NCBI GenBank assembly: GCA_023362775.1
Contig: JALMGJ010000002.1
Location: 109,175,981 to 109,239,980 of the forward strand
Direction of reading: 5' to 3'
Origin: Charina bottae
Lineage: Eukaryota; Chordata; Lepidosauria; Squamata; Charinaidae
Length of the DNA stretch: 64,000 bases
In this document: in pieces, positions 30,179-41,699 of the stretch
Position numbering within the stretch: position 1 is the first letter of the stretch
How the letters are laid out: the number at the start of each line of letters is the position of its first letter
Program-made: the position numbers and the translations under genes
Notes under the pieces: generated by a model
Seen by the model: only the letters and a program-made list of their open reading frames with translations
What the model was told of the DNA's origin: nothing
Database searches by the model: none

Positions 30179-33100
30179 GTAACTTTGCAAAACAGGAGAG
30201 AGCATTTCCTTCGATGACATTTCGGTTTAGCCCTCATAATGTGACATGGGATAGCGGACGGCAGGGCTCATCGCTGCGTGGTCTAGTATTGAGCTCTGCT
30301 TAATGCTATTATATTATACTATACTACACCTTTTTTTTTTTTGTGCCTTCGAGTCAATCCTGGTGACTGCCGGGATAAGTCCCTGCAGTTTTCTTGTAAG
30401 ATTTCGGAATTGGTTTGCCATTGCCTTCTTCCTAGGGCTGAGAGAGAATGACTGGCCCAAGGACCCCCAGCTGGCTTTGTGCCTAAGGTGGAACTAGAAC
30501 TCAGAGTCTCCTGGTCTCTAGCCTGATACCGTAACCCATAGCTTTCCAAACTGTGTGTCGCGACACTTTAGTGTGTCGCAACACACAGTTTAGTGTGTTG
30601 CGAAGCGGCGGCATGGGGGTGCGTTGGCGGCAGTGACTACGGCAGCGGCACGCCATCAGCGCTTCCGTGTTTTAGCGAGGCCGCCACAGTGTACGCCACG
30701 TGCCCCCCCGCGCCACCGCCTTGCGCACGCGCGTGCCACCACCGCTGTTGGTGTGTCGCCAACGGCGGCACTTTGGAAAGCACTGCCTTAATCACTACAC
30801 CCAAACTGGCATACTAATACTATACTATACACTACTATACTATACTATTATAAAGCAGTGCAAGCAGCAGAGAAAAAAATGGACCTGCTTTGTCAACATT
30901 ATATCAAGCGTGTCAAGGTTTTGTTCATTTCAAGAGAGTGAGATTGTCACTTTGTCTAAATCATCAGGGCTGCAGGAGGACTAATTCATTAGCTGGAGAG
31001 TTCCACGTGCATAATGGTGAGCCTAAAATGTTGCAGTAGCAGCTCTACTGATAGTTGAGGTTTCTATTGGCATTGGGATAGGTGTAGTGGTGAAGGCATC
31101 GTGAGTTCTAGTCCTGCCTTAGGCATGAAGCCAGCTGGGCCAGTCACTCCCAGCCCTAAGAAGCAGGCAATGGCAAACCAGTCGCCAGGAGTCAACACTG
31201 ACTTGAAGGCACCCACCCACACAAAGGTGACCGTTGCATGGAAAGCATCTAGGAGCAGCAAAAGTGCCTCCCCATCCTGCTGTTACCAGAGCCAGTCTTG
31301 GATGTTACCCTGCTCGGGGCTCATGGATCCTGCCACTGCCTCCTGTACAGAAAAACAGAGCAAACAGCAACAAACCCCCTATAACTTGTAACAACTAGAA
31401 CATAGCTTTCCAAATTCTGTGTCGCGACACCCGGAAGTGCTGATGGCGCATTGCCGCCGCGCCATCAGCGCTTCCGGGTTTTAGCGCGAAACGCCGCCGT
31501 GCGTGCCCCCGTGCGTGCCCCCGCGCCGCCGTCGCCGTTGGTATGTCGCCAACGGCGGAACTTTGGAAAGCACTGAACTAGAACATTCAGCAGCAATAAA
31601 GATTTGTGATTTCTAAAAAAGGAAGACGGGGAACATATGGGGATATTAGGGAGAAAATGTAGAAGTCAGGGAAGGAGGATGGGAGAGGATAGGGGTGGAA
31701 TACATGGCAATCTGTCACCAGGATTAGGTATCCTTACACTATTCCATCAGCAGTACCATATGCATGTTCTTTTATACCTGAGAAAGAAGGGAGGGAGGAA
31801 GAGAAAACACCAGATGGAAGGAAAATGAGGAGGTGACTGCACTCCCAGCCCCACATTGAGGCACCAACACAGCTGGGGCCGAGACCTGGTCCTACCACCA
31901 GAGCTGCTGTTTACTATGGAGCAATACCACTCTGCTCTGAAAATGCAACGAGTTTGTTTTTCTAGGAAGAAAAGGCATACTAAGCCTAGTAAGTGAACAT
32001 TCTTACAATAGACCAGTACTTCCCAAACCTGGGTAAATTACCCAAAATTGGGTAACAGTGGTTTTTCTTTGAGTAATGACACACAAAGCCATTACCCAAT
32101 CACAACAGGGACATTTAAACTGACTTAAAGTGTTTTACCTACATTGGGTAAAAAGGACTTTCTGATCAGCAGTTTTGGATAATGAAGGAAAAAGTTTGGG
32201 AAGTACTGCAGTAGACAGTATGCATATTCTTTCAATCAGAAACAACTGATTGAAAGAGAGTACAGATGTCATTCACTGTGATTCAGAAATGGTTTCTATT
32301 GGCTGAACTGCTTCTTGACCCTTTAAGTGATTTTTCCCTGTACATCTTTTTAGCAGAACTTAGCTCTGGCCTTATAGTTCTCTTAGCTCTTTCTCTTTCA
32401 GCTTGACAATATCTATCAGTCTCCTTTCAGCTTTTCATATAGGCTTCTTGTCTTCTTCATTTCTTTCTTCCGCAGTTAATAACAGCAGTTGCAGAATAGC
32501 AGTTGTTTGTTATTCAGTTCTAATTTTTTTAAAAAAGGGCTGTTCCAGTTTATCAATACTGACATTGTCCTTTGCTGTTGAAGATGATTTCTGTTACATG
32601 TCAAGATTTATGGAAGACTTAGCAATTCAAAAGCATGCAAATGCAAGTAGATTAATAGGTACCACTTCGGTGGGTAGGTAACAGCGTTCCGCGTGCGTCA
32701 TGCCAGCCACGTGACCGCGGAAGCATCTTCAGACAACGCTGGCTCTTCGGCTAACAAACGGAGATAAGCACCGGTCCCTAGAGTCGGACACGACTGTACG
32801 GGGGAAGCTTTACCTTTAGTTTAATGCAGGATATATAAAGGCAACATCTTGGAAAGTCTCCTGAACAGAAGCAAGGCCTCTTTTACAAATGAGTAGAAAT
32901 TCTTGAAATGTATGGAAGCTAACAGACATATTCTCGTCCAGTTGAATGAAACTATCAATTTCATGAGAATACTATCAACCACATTGTGGCTGTTCCATAT
33001 GTTTGTTCACTTGTTTCCCAACAGAGAGCATTTATGGTATTCATTGCACTTATCTTTATTCTAGTACTGTACACATTTTTCACATTAAAAACCTGGGAAT

Positions 33101-36100
33101 AAATAATATAAAATCCACAATTGTGTAATATCTTTAGTAGACCAGCCAAAATGGCATAAAGGAATGTGCAACCTTTTCTATTTTCTAGAATTCTTTCCAG
33201 GGAGAGATGGTACTTCAGGAGATGAAGTATTGGAACTGTCTACAGGTTATTCTAGGTGTTATGGCAATGAGAATTGCTATGCATTATTTATTATCTCAAT
33301 GTAACTTGTGGACTGGATGCATTGATTAGTAATAAATATTCTAAGTAGCAGGTTATATCTAGAATTCTGGAACAGAGTGGCTAATTGCCCCACTCTCTTT
33401 CAGAGTACTGCATATAAAAACTTCAGTCTCATATCTGTCCCCTACCTTAGGCAGACAATACAGATTCCTAGCCTGCCATCTAGAAATAAAGAAAACCATC
33501 AGTAAAGCCAAGAATACAGTTTGAAGAGTAATAAATAATGTTTATGTTGTATATTCCTTTTGGATGCCTGTCTGCCTTGACAAGCTGATTAAAGTATAAC
33601 ATTTATGCTATTGCGAATATAGCTTGCTTACCTCCCCAAATTTAGATATTCACAGTCCAAATCTCCATAAGAGACTGCAGCCTACATACCTATGTGTTCA
33701 GTAAACATCCCCATAAGTGCAGATGGATCCCTATAACATACATAAAGGCTAGAGATAGAAAAGGTTTGGTTACTTTAAAACAAACGAGATAATTTGGCAG
33801 AACTTTTTTGAAGTCTGTGTACTAAGGCTGGGAAGATCATGGGACTGCATCATTCCCCACAGTCTCTGATTAAAGATTGGAAATACAGGTACTTGAACCA
33901 AAGCAAATATATTTTTCAGGAATATTCTAACTGTAGAAATAGGTTATTTTTATTAATAAAATTATTACATTTTTATCTTGACTTTTTCTATTTTTTTAGT
34001 ATTTTTCTTTTGCTTATCTAAGTTACAAGCTGTTTTTCTCATGAGCTGGACAGCTTTGGAATTTATTTTCAGCACCAAATGTTTGGCTTAAAGTTAAAAA
34101 GGAGTTTTAGGTCTTTGTTTTTGTTTTACGTTTGCTTTTAGGTTGGGATAATCTGTCCCCCTTGTGACCATTTCCCAAATATATATGTTGTTTGCTGATG
34201 TTGGTTCATTCTTCTTCATCTCCATCTTTGGAATCATGGCTCTGTACAGAGCAAGCCTATCACCATTTTTTTTTTTGCTATTCATTAGGTGTCACTAAGC
34301 AGTTGGCTATTTGGCTATTTAATCATTTCTTTCCAAAGGTGATGCAATTTGGAATTAAGTCCTGCCATTTTAGCAGGCTGGAGTTCAAATGCAAGAAAAA
34401 CAAATGGCCGTAATTAAGCTTGGAATTGTGGTATTAGTATATTATGATCTTGAAGGCTTCAAAATTAAATGGAAAAATCTGTAAAAAATGTGAACTCCTC
34501 TTATGCAATAATTGTACTACTAAGCAAGCTGACTTTTTTGATGATCTGCTAAATCTAACATTTATTTAGTAAATTTTACAAACTTACATGCAAAATTACA
34601 GTATTTCTGTGACCAATTTGAGAAGTTCAAATATTATAAACCTATTTGCTTTTGAAACACAGAGTTTATTCCTGTATTTTTAAAAATATTTTTTCAGGGT
34701 AATCTATTTGATTCTACAATAGCTGATGAAGCAACCTGGACACTAGGTAAGACCTGTGCTTCAGAGAACTTTACATAACAATTTAGTTTCATTGTGGACT
34801 TTCCTTCTACTAGCATGGATTTTGTTTTTATTATTTAAAAAAATCACATAGGATTTGATCATTATTTTGCAAGAACATGGGACATGTAATTTTGGCTACT
34901 GTTTTTCCCTTTCTCTTCCCCCACACTTTTAAAATAAAAGGAAAGCTTCTTAAGGGGGAGAGAGCTGCATAGACTTCTATTCTCATATACTGCTTTGGGA
35001 ATAGAAGTGGAGGGAAAATGAGTCTGCTGAGTTCCATGGAAATACTTCAGCTATATGTTCAGATTTCTTCTAATTTGATGGAGCACTGAAGAAAAGAGGT
35101 ATGTGGATGTGATAGGACAACACTGATCTCTTAAAAGTCTTAAAGGGTTTATTGTAATGCCTGTACATGCATAGATGCAAGAGAAAGAGAAATAGTCCTA
35201 ACAGGGAAGATACATACCCATGATGTTAATGTAATATACAAGGATCCATAGAATACACTGGTGAATATTTTGTTAGATCCACTATATGAAAACAAAAAAA
35301 ACAGGCTTTCTCGGTCCTCCTTCTATACTCAGAAAAGTTTGAGGGTTACTCAAATGCCACATTGAATTCAGAAGCATAGGAGAATGGCAGAGTTCTTCCC
35401 CACATTGCACTGACCATCTTGGAAATTCCTGAAACTTCTTGCTGCTTTCTAAGCATCTGAAATTTAGCAAAGTTAGCACAAGCATCCACCCTTCTTTTCA
35501 GCTGTAAAGGAAAACGGGACTATACCCCAGCAGTTGTGTTAGGTTGATCTCAGCAGAATATCATTAGACCCTGTTCCCTCCCTCTGGAAGTCAGATGGGG
35601 ATGGTTCACATAATTTGTGTTGCACTTTCTTACATTTCCAAATATGAGGATTGATTATGATTATATGCCATCATATCAGTGCTGACTCTTAGTGATCACT
35701 TAGATAGATTTTATCCAGGACAATTTGTCCTCAACCTTGTCCTTCAGGTCTTCTAAGAGTGTACTCATTGTCCTTTTAATTGAGTCCATCCACCTTGCTG
35801 CTAATCATCCTCTTCTTCCAAATAATAATTGTTCCAAAGATAATTGTGAATAAATCCAGTGTTCTTTCTTTTGAAAAGAGGACCAGAAATTGATACGAAT
35901 TACCTTGACGAAAACCAACCGTGATGCTGGTAACTGTTGGAGTTCCCTGCTGGAGAACGAGTATGCTGCTGATCCTTGGGTCCAAGACCAAATGCAAAGG
36001 AAGCTTACATTGGAAAGGTTCCAGAGAGAGGCAAGTCAACAGATATTATCCATATTGTAAAACAATGTTCATTTATTTAAAACACCTGTTTCGTAGACAG

Positions 36101-36689
36101 TGCTTTATAAACAGTAATCCAGAATTAATTGGAATATATTATATTTATAGACCATCTATATCAGGAAATAAATACCATATTGGGTCTGCAGTACTACTAT
36201 ATTCACTTACCAGGGACCAAGACTCATGGAATGTACTTTAAATATATTCTGAATTTTGTTTTGGCTTTCAAATGTGTTATATATTAATATTTCTAGAGCA
36301 CAGCTGGTTGTTTTTACATTTAGCTTTATTTTTAAAAAATGAGGGGAAGATGGAAGAAATAGAAGTGGCATTTGGATTGGTGCAGGTTATAAATATTATG
36401 AAATAAATAACAATGAATTCTTTAGAGGCAATGTGAAGTTATTTGTGTTTTTCAGGTGCTAATACAATAAATGTTTGGAAATTGTTAAGAAGAGCACAGA
36501 ACAGAATGCGGTGCATTCTTAGTTTGTAAAATGATTAATTTCAAATATATCCTAATAGGCATATTCAGCAAGAGTATAAATAAAATGTCATGCTTTCTCT
36601 TGCAGAACCCTGGATTTGACTTCAGTGGAGCAGAAATTTCTGGAAATTATACCAAAGGAGGGCCAGACTTTTCTAGTCTTGAAAGATAG
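29990..36689 (+). CDS. NUDCD2: NUDCD2 (NudC domain-containing 2), complete
   Basis: NUDCD2 is a small p23-like CS-domain protein that works with HSP90 to stabilise LIS1 in the dynein pathway. Four exons, 29990-30178, 34698-34746, 35879-36030 and 36606-36689, join into 157 codons plus stop, the same length as human. The start is MSVPFEERSGLVPCATPWG, chosen for its match to the conserved N-terminus. The CS domain covers about residues 10-105 (WGRWYQTMEEVFVEV, GKDVLKGNLFDSTIADEATW). The C-terminus has ADPWVQDQMQRKLTLERF, NPGFDFSGAEISGNYTKGG and ends FSSLER. Intron 3 uses a GC donor; the others are GT-AG. Possible polyadenylation signals are at 37000-37005 and 37073-37078. Exon 1 is GC-rich and shares the divergent promoter with HMMR. 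Confidence 0.97.
30331..30812 (-). mobile_element. tRNA-derived SINE, minus strand, split by a hAT copy
   Basis: After a T run, gtgccttcgagtcaatcctg, ggtttgccattgccttcttc and the gagtctcctggtctctagcc head are followed at 30786 by ccttaatcactacacccaaa. The hAT copy 30537-30785 interrupts the head. It lies in NUDCD2 intron 1. Confidence 0.8.
30537..30785 (+). mobile_element. hAT family copy, 249 bp
   Basis: It starts CATAGCTTTCCAAACTGTGT and ends ACTTTGGAAAGCACTG. Flanks CCGTAACC and CCTTAATC match at six of eight positions. The core has the family's gccatcagcgcttccg motif. Confidence 0.85.
31078..31225 (+). mobile_element. tRNA-derived SINE, plus strand
   Basis: ggtgtagtggtgaaggcatc is the tRNA A-box-like head and gagttctagtcctgccttag the B-box region, followed by gaagccagctgggccagtca. 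Shortened relative to the other copies. Confidence 0.75.
31401..31575 (+). mobile_element. hAT family copy, 175 bp
   Basis: It starts CATAGCTTTCCAAAT and ends ACTTTGGAAAGCACTG, with a perfect 8-bp duplication AACTAGAA (31393-31400, 31576-31583). Core cccggaagtgctgatggcgc / gcgccatcagcgcttccggg forms a hairpin. Confidence 0.93.
32014..32208 (+). mobile_element. hAT-type MITE (CAGTACTTCCCAAACCTGGG)
   Basis: Ends CAGTACTTCCCAAAC and GTTTGGGAAGTACTG form a perfect terminal inverted repeat. Flanks CAATAGAC and CAGTAGAC differ by one base. 195 bp, non-coding. Confidence 0.88.
32675..32820 (+). mobile_element. SINE with BovB-type tail
   Basis: aacagcgttccgcgtgcgtc, aacgctggctcttcggctaa, agtcggacacgactg and a ctttaccttta end; the same family as 3190-3330. 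Confidence 0.75.
32821..34697. other. NUDCD2 intron 1, rest
   Basis: AT-rich intronic DNA without recognised repeats or coding signals. Confidence 0.5.
34698..34746 (+). CDS. NUDCD2: NUDCD2 exon 2
   Basis: 49 nt, GNLFDSTIADEATWTL, acceptor ATTTTTTCAG, donor GTAAGA, ends in phase 1. Confidence 0.96.
35640..35815 (-). mobile_element. RTE-BovB LINE fragment, minus strand
   Basis: gattatatgccatcatatca, ctgactcttagtgatcactt and ttgagtccatccaccttgct are the reverse of the BovB 3' region. It stops about 60 bp before NUDCD2 exon 3. Confidence 0.7.
35879..36030 (+). CDS. NUDCD2: NUDCD2 exon 3
   Basis: 152 nt, EDQKLIRITLTKTNRDAGNC through RKLTLERFQRE. The acceptor is AAAAG followed by AG; the first AG keeps frame. 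The donor is GAG|GCAAGT, a GC donor. Confidence 0.95.
36606..36689 (+). CDS. NUDCD2: NUDCD2 exon 4 with stop
   Basis: 84 nt, NPGFDFSGAEISGNYTKGG through SSLER, stop TAG at 36687-36689. Acceptor TTCTCTTGCAG. Confidence 0.96.
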   Translation, partial: NPGFDFSGAEISGNYTKGGPDFSSLER

Positions 36690-37100
36690 TGGTGTCCTTT
36701 CAGCTATATATCCTCCAATTGCCTCAAAATGACAAGCATTAAGCTTCAGAATAGCTTACTGGTTTTTCTGGACAGCTTTAAACCACAGAATAACAACTTT
36801 TATGAAAATTGCACTAACAGAGTAATTAAAAATAAACATTTCGTGCATATTCAAATCAATATTATTTGTATGGTGACACTGTTGACCAAGGTTAAGAGCA
36901 CACATTTTCAGCTGCTAAAATTTAAGCTGGTTATTAGTATGCCAGTAATATTTTTTTTTGAAAGTCTGATACCTGGCTTATTCATTGGGGAAGCAGAAGA
37001 ATAAAAATATTACTACCTAAATGCTCCTGGCTGTAATTACAACTGCAGCATTCTCCAGTGACAAATCACTAAAATAAACTTAGAAATATGGACATAGGTA
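36690..37100 (+). other. probable NUDCD2 3'UTR
   Basis: AT-rich sequence with AATAAA at 37000-37005 and 37073-37078. The real end cannot be chosen without transcripts. Confidence 0.5.
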
Positions 37101-37928
37101 TTTTCAAATACACTGTTGTGTGGTATAAGAGAACATTTTGACTGCTAATGATTAAAAGCCATCGTGAAAAAGTTATATTTAGCCAATTCAAACACTACAT
37201 TTCACATAGAAGAGTTTTTAAAACTAGTGTTAAAATCTGGTATAATTAATATCTTCCATAATTTTGTGCCAAACAGTACTGTCGGTCAGGCCACAACATC
37301 TAATATGCATCCTTGGGTAAAGCAGTTTAGAATTCATAAATTTACCCCATGACATTCTTTGTAAGAATAGGAGTTCCAGTGTATGCATTCTCTTTTAATG
37401 AGATCCAGATAACCATTTTGGCCACTTCAAAGACCTGTTTCATGCCAAGGAAGATTTTTGACTTCTGTTGTTTTGACAACAGGTCCCTTTGTGCTATACA
37501 TTAAACTGTCTGGAACACTTGGCAGGATTATTAAAAGCACGTGTAACTTCTCATGTGACATTGTTCTGACTGTCCTTGGATTAAGTGGATATTTTTCTGC
37601 AGCCCAAGATATGATTTATAGTCAAGCTTGTAACACTCTTGTGAAAAAGATCCGAGTTGTTTCCAGTAATGTTCTTGGCCTTGGCCACCCAAACAGTTCC
37701 CTTCTGCATCCCAGATTGGCTCCAGCATGTTAGAGGATATGGAACTGGGAATAAGACAAAGCAATGAGGTGAATTCTTATTGAATGACCTGAAATCCACA
37801 TGGACAACATTGCATATACGTTTTGTTTATATACAGTATGTAAGAATAAAGTACATGCTTCCTATGTAATTAGAAATTCTAACAGTTGTACCACCTTCAA
37901 AAGGATGGTTAAAGATAAGACACTTCTG
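37101..37928. other. intergenic DNA between NUDCD2 and a Penelope element
   Basis: AT-rich; open frames near 37458-37799 on both strands show no domain. Position 37914-37928 is the left target duplication of the element that follows. Confidence 0.45.
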
Positions 37929-40182
37929 TGGAGTCCTTGGAGTCTCTATGTGTCTGTTGATGGCTGCTTTGTCTGAGTGCCACGCTGTCCAGCCACCCAT
38001 TATCCACTGCAGAACACAATATCCCACAGAGAGGCCTCAATTACAACACAGAGGATGCGAATAAATTAGAATTCTTTGCAGCTTTAGAAGCAGCATTGAA
38101 AACTACAGGACTTACCACAAAAGCCCAAGAGAACGTAAGACAGATAATCATACCACAAACCAGAAGGACATGGAAACAGAACCAACTGAAAGCAGAGAAC
38201 AGAGCAGTACTCAAAAACCTAAAGATGGACCAAACTATCATCATCCTCCACCATCTGAACCACGGTCATTATGGACAGATCGCAATATATACAAAAGGCT
38301 AAAGAATTACCTGAGGACAAAGAAACCTACACCCTAGTAAACACCAATCCCATACAGAAACTGGACAAGGTAAAAGGAACTCTTAACAACCTCACCAAGA
38401 AAGGTCAAATCACAAAAGAACAACAGGTGGATGAAAAGCAGTGGACCCATCCTCCCACGCTTCTACAGACGCCCCAGGATACACAAACCTGGCATACTGC
38501 TTCGGCCAATTGTATCGTTACCGGGGACTCCCACTTACAACATAGCTAAAGAGCTCACAAAAAAACGTAAGCATCTTACAAAGGAGAGTGAATATTCTAT
38601 CAACTCCCCACTACAGTGTCTCCAGAAAATCAAAGACTTAAAAACAGAGGAAGGTGAAATTATGGTGTCATTCAATGTCATTGCACTCTTTACATCCATA
38701 GACACAGCGCTAGCGAAAGAATCCATGGCAGCAGTTCTATGAAACACACCCGACCTAGTCAAATACACTAAGACAGAAATACCCAGAATCATGGACCTCA
38801 TCGACCTCTGCCTCACTACCTACTTTGAGTTTGATGGACAAATATACCAACAAATCAAAGGAACACCCATGGGACCACCACTTTCAGGACTCAGCAGAGA
38901 TTGTAATGCAGCGTCTAGAAATGATAGCACTCCCACGTATACAACCCAAAGTATGGATCCGGTATGTAGATGACACCTTCGTCATAATAAAAAAGAATCA
39001 ACGAGGAAACACATGAAACCATCAACAACATCCTCAATGGAATAAAATTCACAAGGGAAGAAGAAAACAACACACTACCCTTCTTGGACATCCTCATCAG
39101 TAGAGGAAATGAGGGCATTCTAGAAACACAAGTCTACCGGAAATCTACCCACACTAACCAAGTGCTCCATTAGTAAAGCAACAACCCAACCGCCCACAAG
39201 AGAAGCTGTGTAAGAACATTGCTCAGACAAGCATTAACACACTGCAGCAACCCAAAACACCAGAAAAAGGAAACATATCATCTATACAGTATCTTCCAGC
39301 AAAATGGATACCCACTCAACTTTATCAAAAAGTACCTGACCACCCAACCCACTACAACACAACCAACAGAAACTATGAAAAAGATAACACTGCCATACAT
39401 CAGAAACATGTCAGAAACTCCCAAGAGTGTTACAACCACATGGCATCACTGTTGCACATAAACCAACCAAAACCCTTCAGAACATCTTAAGTAACCCAAA
39501 AGACCCAGTAGCCCAAAATGAAAAAAACAGGAGTTATCTACAACATACAGTGTAAGGACTGTAGCAGCCACTATGTAGGACAGATGGGCAGAAGACTAGC
39601 AGAGTGCATCCACGAACACCAACTAGCAGTCAGAAGACACAATGAAAACTCCTTAATCTCACAACACAACCATACTTTCAATGGGGAAACTGTGAGCATC
39701 TTAAACCAAGCCAAATCCAAAAACACTAGATAATTCCTGGAAGCTTGGCACTCAGACAAAGCAGCCATCAACAGACACATAGAGGTAAACAACATTTACA
39801 TACCATTCATAAGAGACAATAGAAAAGCCAAAAGACCAGAACACCTTACCAGCAATCAACACCCTGATATGCAAAGATTAACACCAGGATTAGCACCAGA
39901 GGAACAATCAAACAGCACAATATACCCTAATCAAGGAACTATTAAGTCAGTCAATCAACCAAGCAGCAAACAACAGCCCAATGAAGGAACTCCTAAGGAG
40001 AGAACACTTCCACCAACACAAGCAGGACAAGCCATGGTATATAAATAGAGAGCAAGTCCCACTCCCTTTTTGCACTGAAGATGTTGCCTAGCCTGGCAAT
40101 GAAATGTCTGCAAGAAAACAACAAGGCTCAGAGAGCACCAAGGACTCCACAGTTCAACCCTGAGCTACAAATATTCTCGATT
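37929..40182 (+). mobile_element. Penelope-like element with RT and GIY-YIG remnants
   Basis: It is flanked by a perfect 15-bp duplication gataagacacttctg (37914-37928, 40183-40197). Frames in several phases give Penelope reverse transcriptase pieces: KETYTLVNTNPIQKLDKVKG, then YFEFDGQIYQQIKGTPMG, and the catalytic box YVDDTFVIIKK at about 38963. After more frameshifts, GVIYNIQCKDCSSHYVGQMG (39530-39600) is the GIY-YIG endonuclease. The first 75 bp (37929-38005) is an inverted, deleted copy of the element's own 3' part (39741-39785 and 40137-40153). The protein is badly frameshifted and dead. Confidence 0.92.
38300..39790 (+). pseudogene. Penelope-like RT/GIY-YIG polyprotein, frameshifted
   Basis: Domain order is palm and fingers (38300-38900), YVDD motif (38963-38974), thumb region to about 39460 and GIY-YIG endonuclease (39518-39733, 71 codons open). 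At least five frame changes or stops divide it, so only fragments of 60-105 codons remain open. Confidence 0.85.
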
Positions 40183-40904
40183 GATAAGACACTTCTGCTT
40201 TGTGCGTATACACATACACTCATCCAATTAACAGAATAAAAGTTAATTGTAGTCTGATTCGCTAACCATGTGCACTCTATCTATAATTGCTGTATCTTTA
40301 TGCTTAGACGGGTTTAGTTATCATTTAGTGAAGTAGTAATTTTCATGTTTAAGAAAGATTTAAACTACCTCACAGTTTGTTGTATACTAAGTTTTAATTG
40401 TACATTGCCAAGGAATGCTAAGTGTTTTGTCTGCCAAGAACTCAAGGGTGCTATTTCAGCTATTAAGATGCCACAAGCAGAACATGTATTGTTTATACAA
40501 ATTGAGGAAATAGAATCAATAAAATTTATTTTGTATGCCTAAGGCAGACTTGAAATACAAAGCATGAGGAGAGAAAAACATGTACATTAAGCCCAAGTAA
40601 CTCTCTCACAAATAATAGTATTAATCTGAGGATGTTGGAAAGATTGAATATTTCAGCAAGACGATGTTCAAACCATGATGTGCTCACAGGAAAGAAAAAT
40701 AAAGGTTTTAGATTGTCCTTTGCAATCCCCAGACGAATATTGCTGAAAATCTGCAAGACCTCAAAACATGCAGCATATAGATGGCCTCATATTTTTGAGC
40801 TGGAAGACTTCTGCAAAGGAGCGTGGAAAAAAATGCCACAAAAAGAGATTCATAGCTGGCTACAGGAATCATGGAAGCTGTTATTTCTGCCGTAGGTGTA
40901 ATTA

Positions 40905-41050
40905 GTTTATTAAACTTGTATGCCACCCCGACTCTCGACGACTCTGGGCATTGAGAGTCCAAAGTCTTAACAAAGCATCCAAACTTTTGCACTTGCCCCA
41001 TTTTACTGTTTTATTTTGAATCAGTAAACAATTTTATTTATTAAATGTGC
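40905..41050 (-). mobile_element. L2-type LINE 3' tail, minus strand
   Basis: agtttattaaacttgtatgc, caccccgactctcgacgact and ctctgggcattgagagtcc resemble the reversed L2 tail at 61875. Short and diverged. Confidence 0.55.
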
Positions 41051-41699
41051 ATTCAAATTTGCAGGAAAATGATTATGTATTTTCACTTCATTGAAGTGTA
41101 CTCTTGGAACAGGGGGGCTTAAACCTTTGAATGCAGTTGTAATTTTACCAGTCCTCACACATGGGATTCAAAATTGGTGCTCTTACCTAAAAGCCTTAAA
41201 TCTAGGTTAGCATCATCTGGTACCTTCAATATATATTCTATTGTTCTTGGCCATATTGTCCAAGATGACTGGGAGCTGAAGTCCAAAACATCTAATTACC
41301 ATTCATAATAATCTAGGATCAGAATATCTTTCTGAATTCACATAACACATCAATTTCCAAATCCAGGTTAATTGACCTGGTCAATTAACCTCCAATAGGG
41401 GAGGGAAAAGTAATAGAGAAGATAAGTTCCCGCAAGCCCATCTGTGGTGTGATCAACTCTATCAGGCTGCTATATATTATTTTTTTTCTGAAAAAACAAG
41501 CTTCTGGACCACCTTTGCAGTAGCTGGGAGAACATTAAGGGTGGGCCACACCTTGTTTGATTGGTGTGTCTCCAATCGTGCATTGCTGGCAAAGAGAATT
41601 ACAGGTATGTGACCTAGGATAGTAGCTGGCTGGACCAGCCATGTCTTGCAAACACAGCCATATATATCTTAACATATAGCCTTGTTTAGAGTACAATAA

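Noticed and set aside
29675..30220. 181-codon minus-strand frame over NUDCD2 exon 1
   Set aside because: Antisense shadow of a GC-rich coding exon, without a recognisable domain.
29863..30303. 146-codon frame overlapping NUDCD2 exon 1
   Set aside because: Out of frame with the conserved NUDCD2 protein and reads past its splice donor; at most an upstream ORF.
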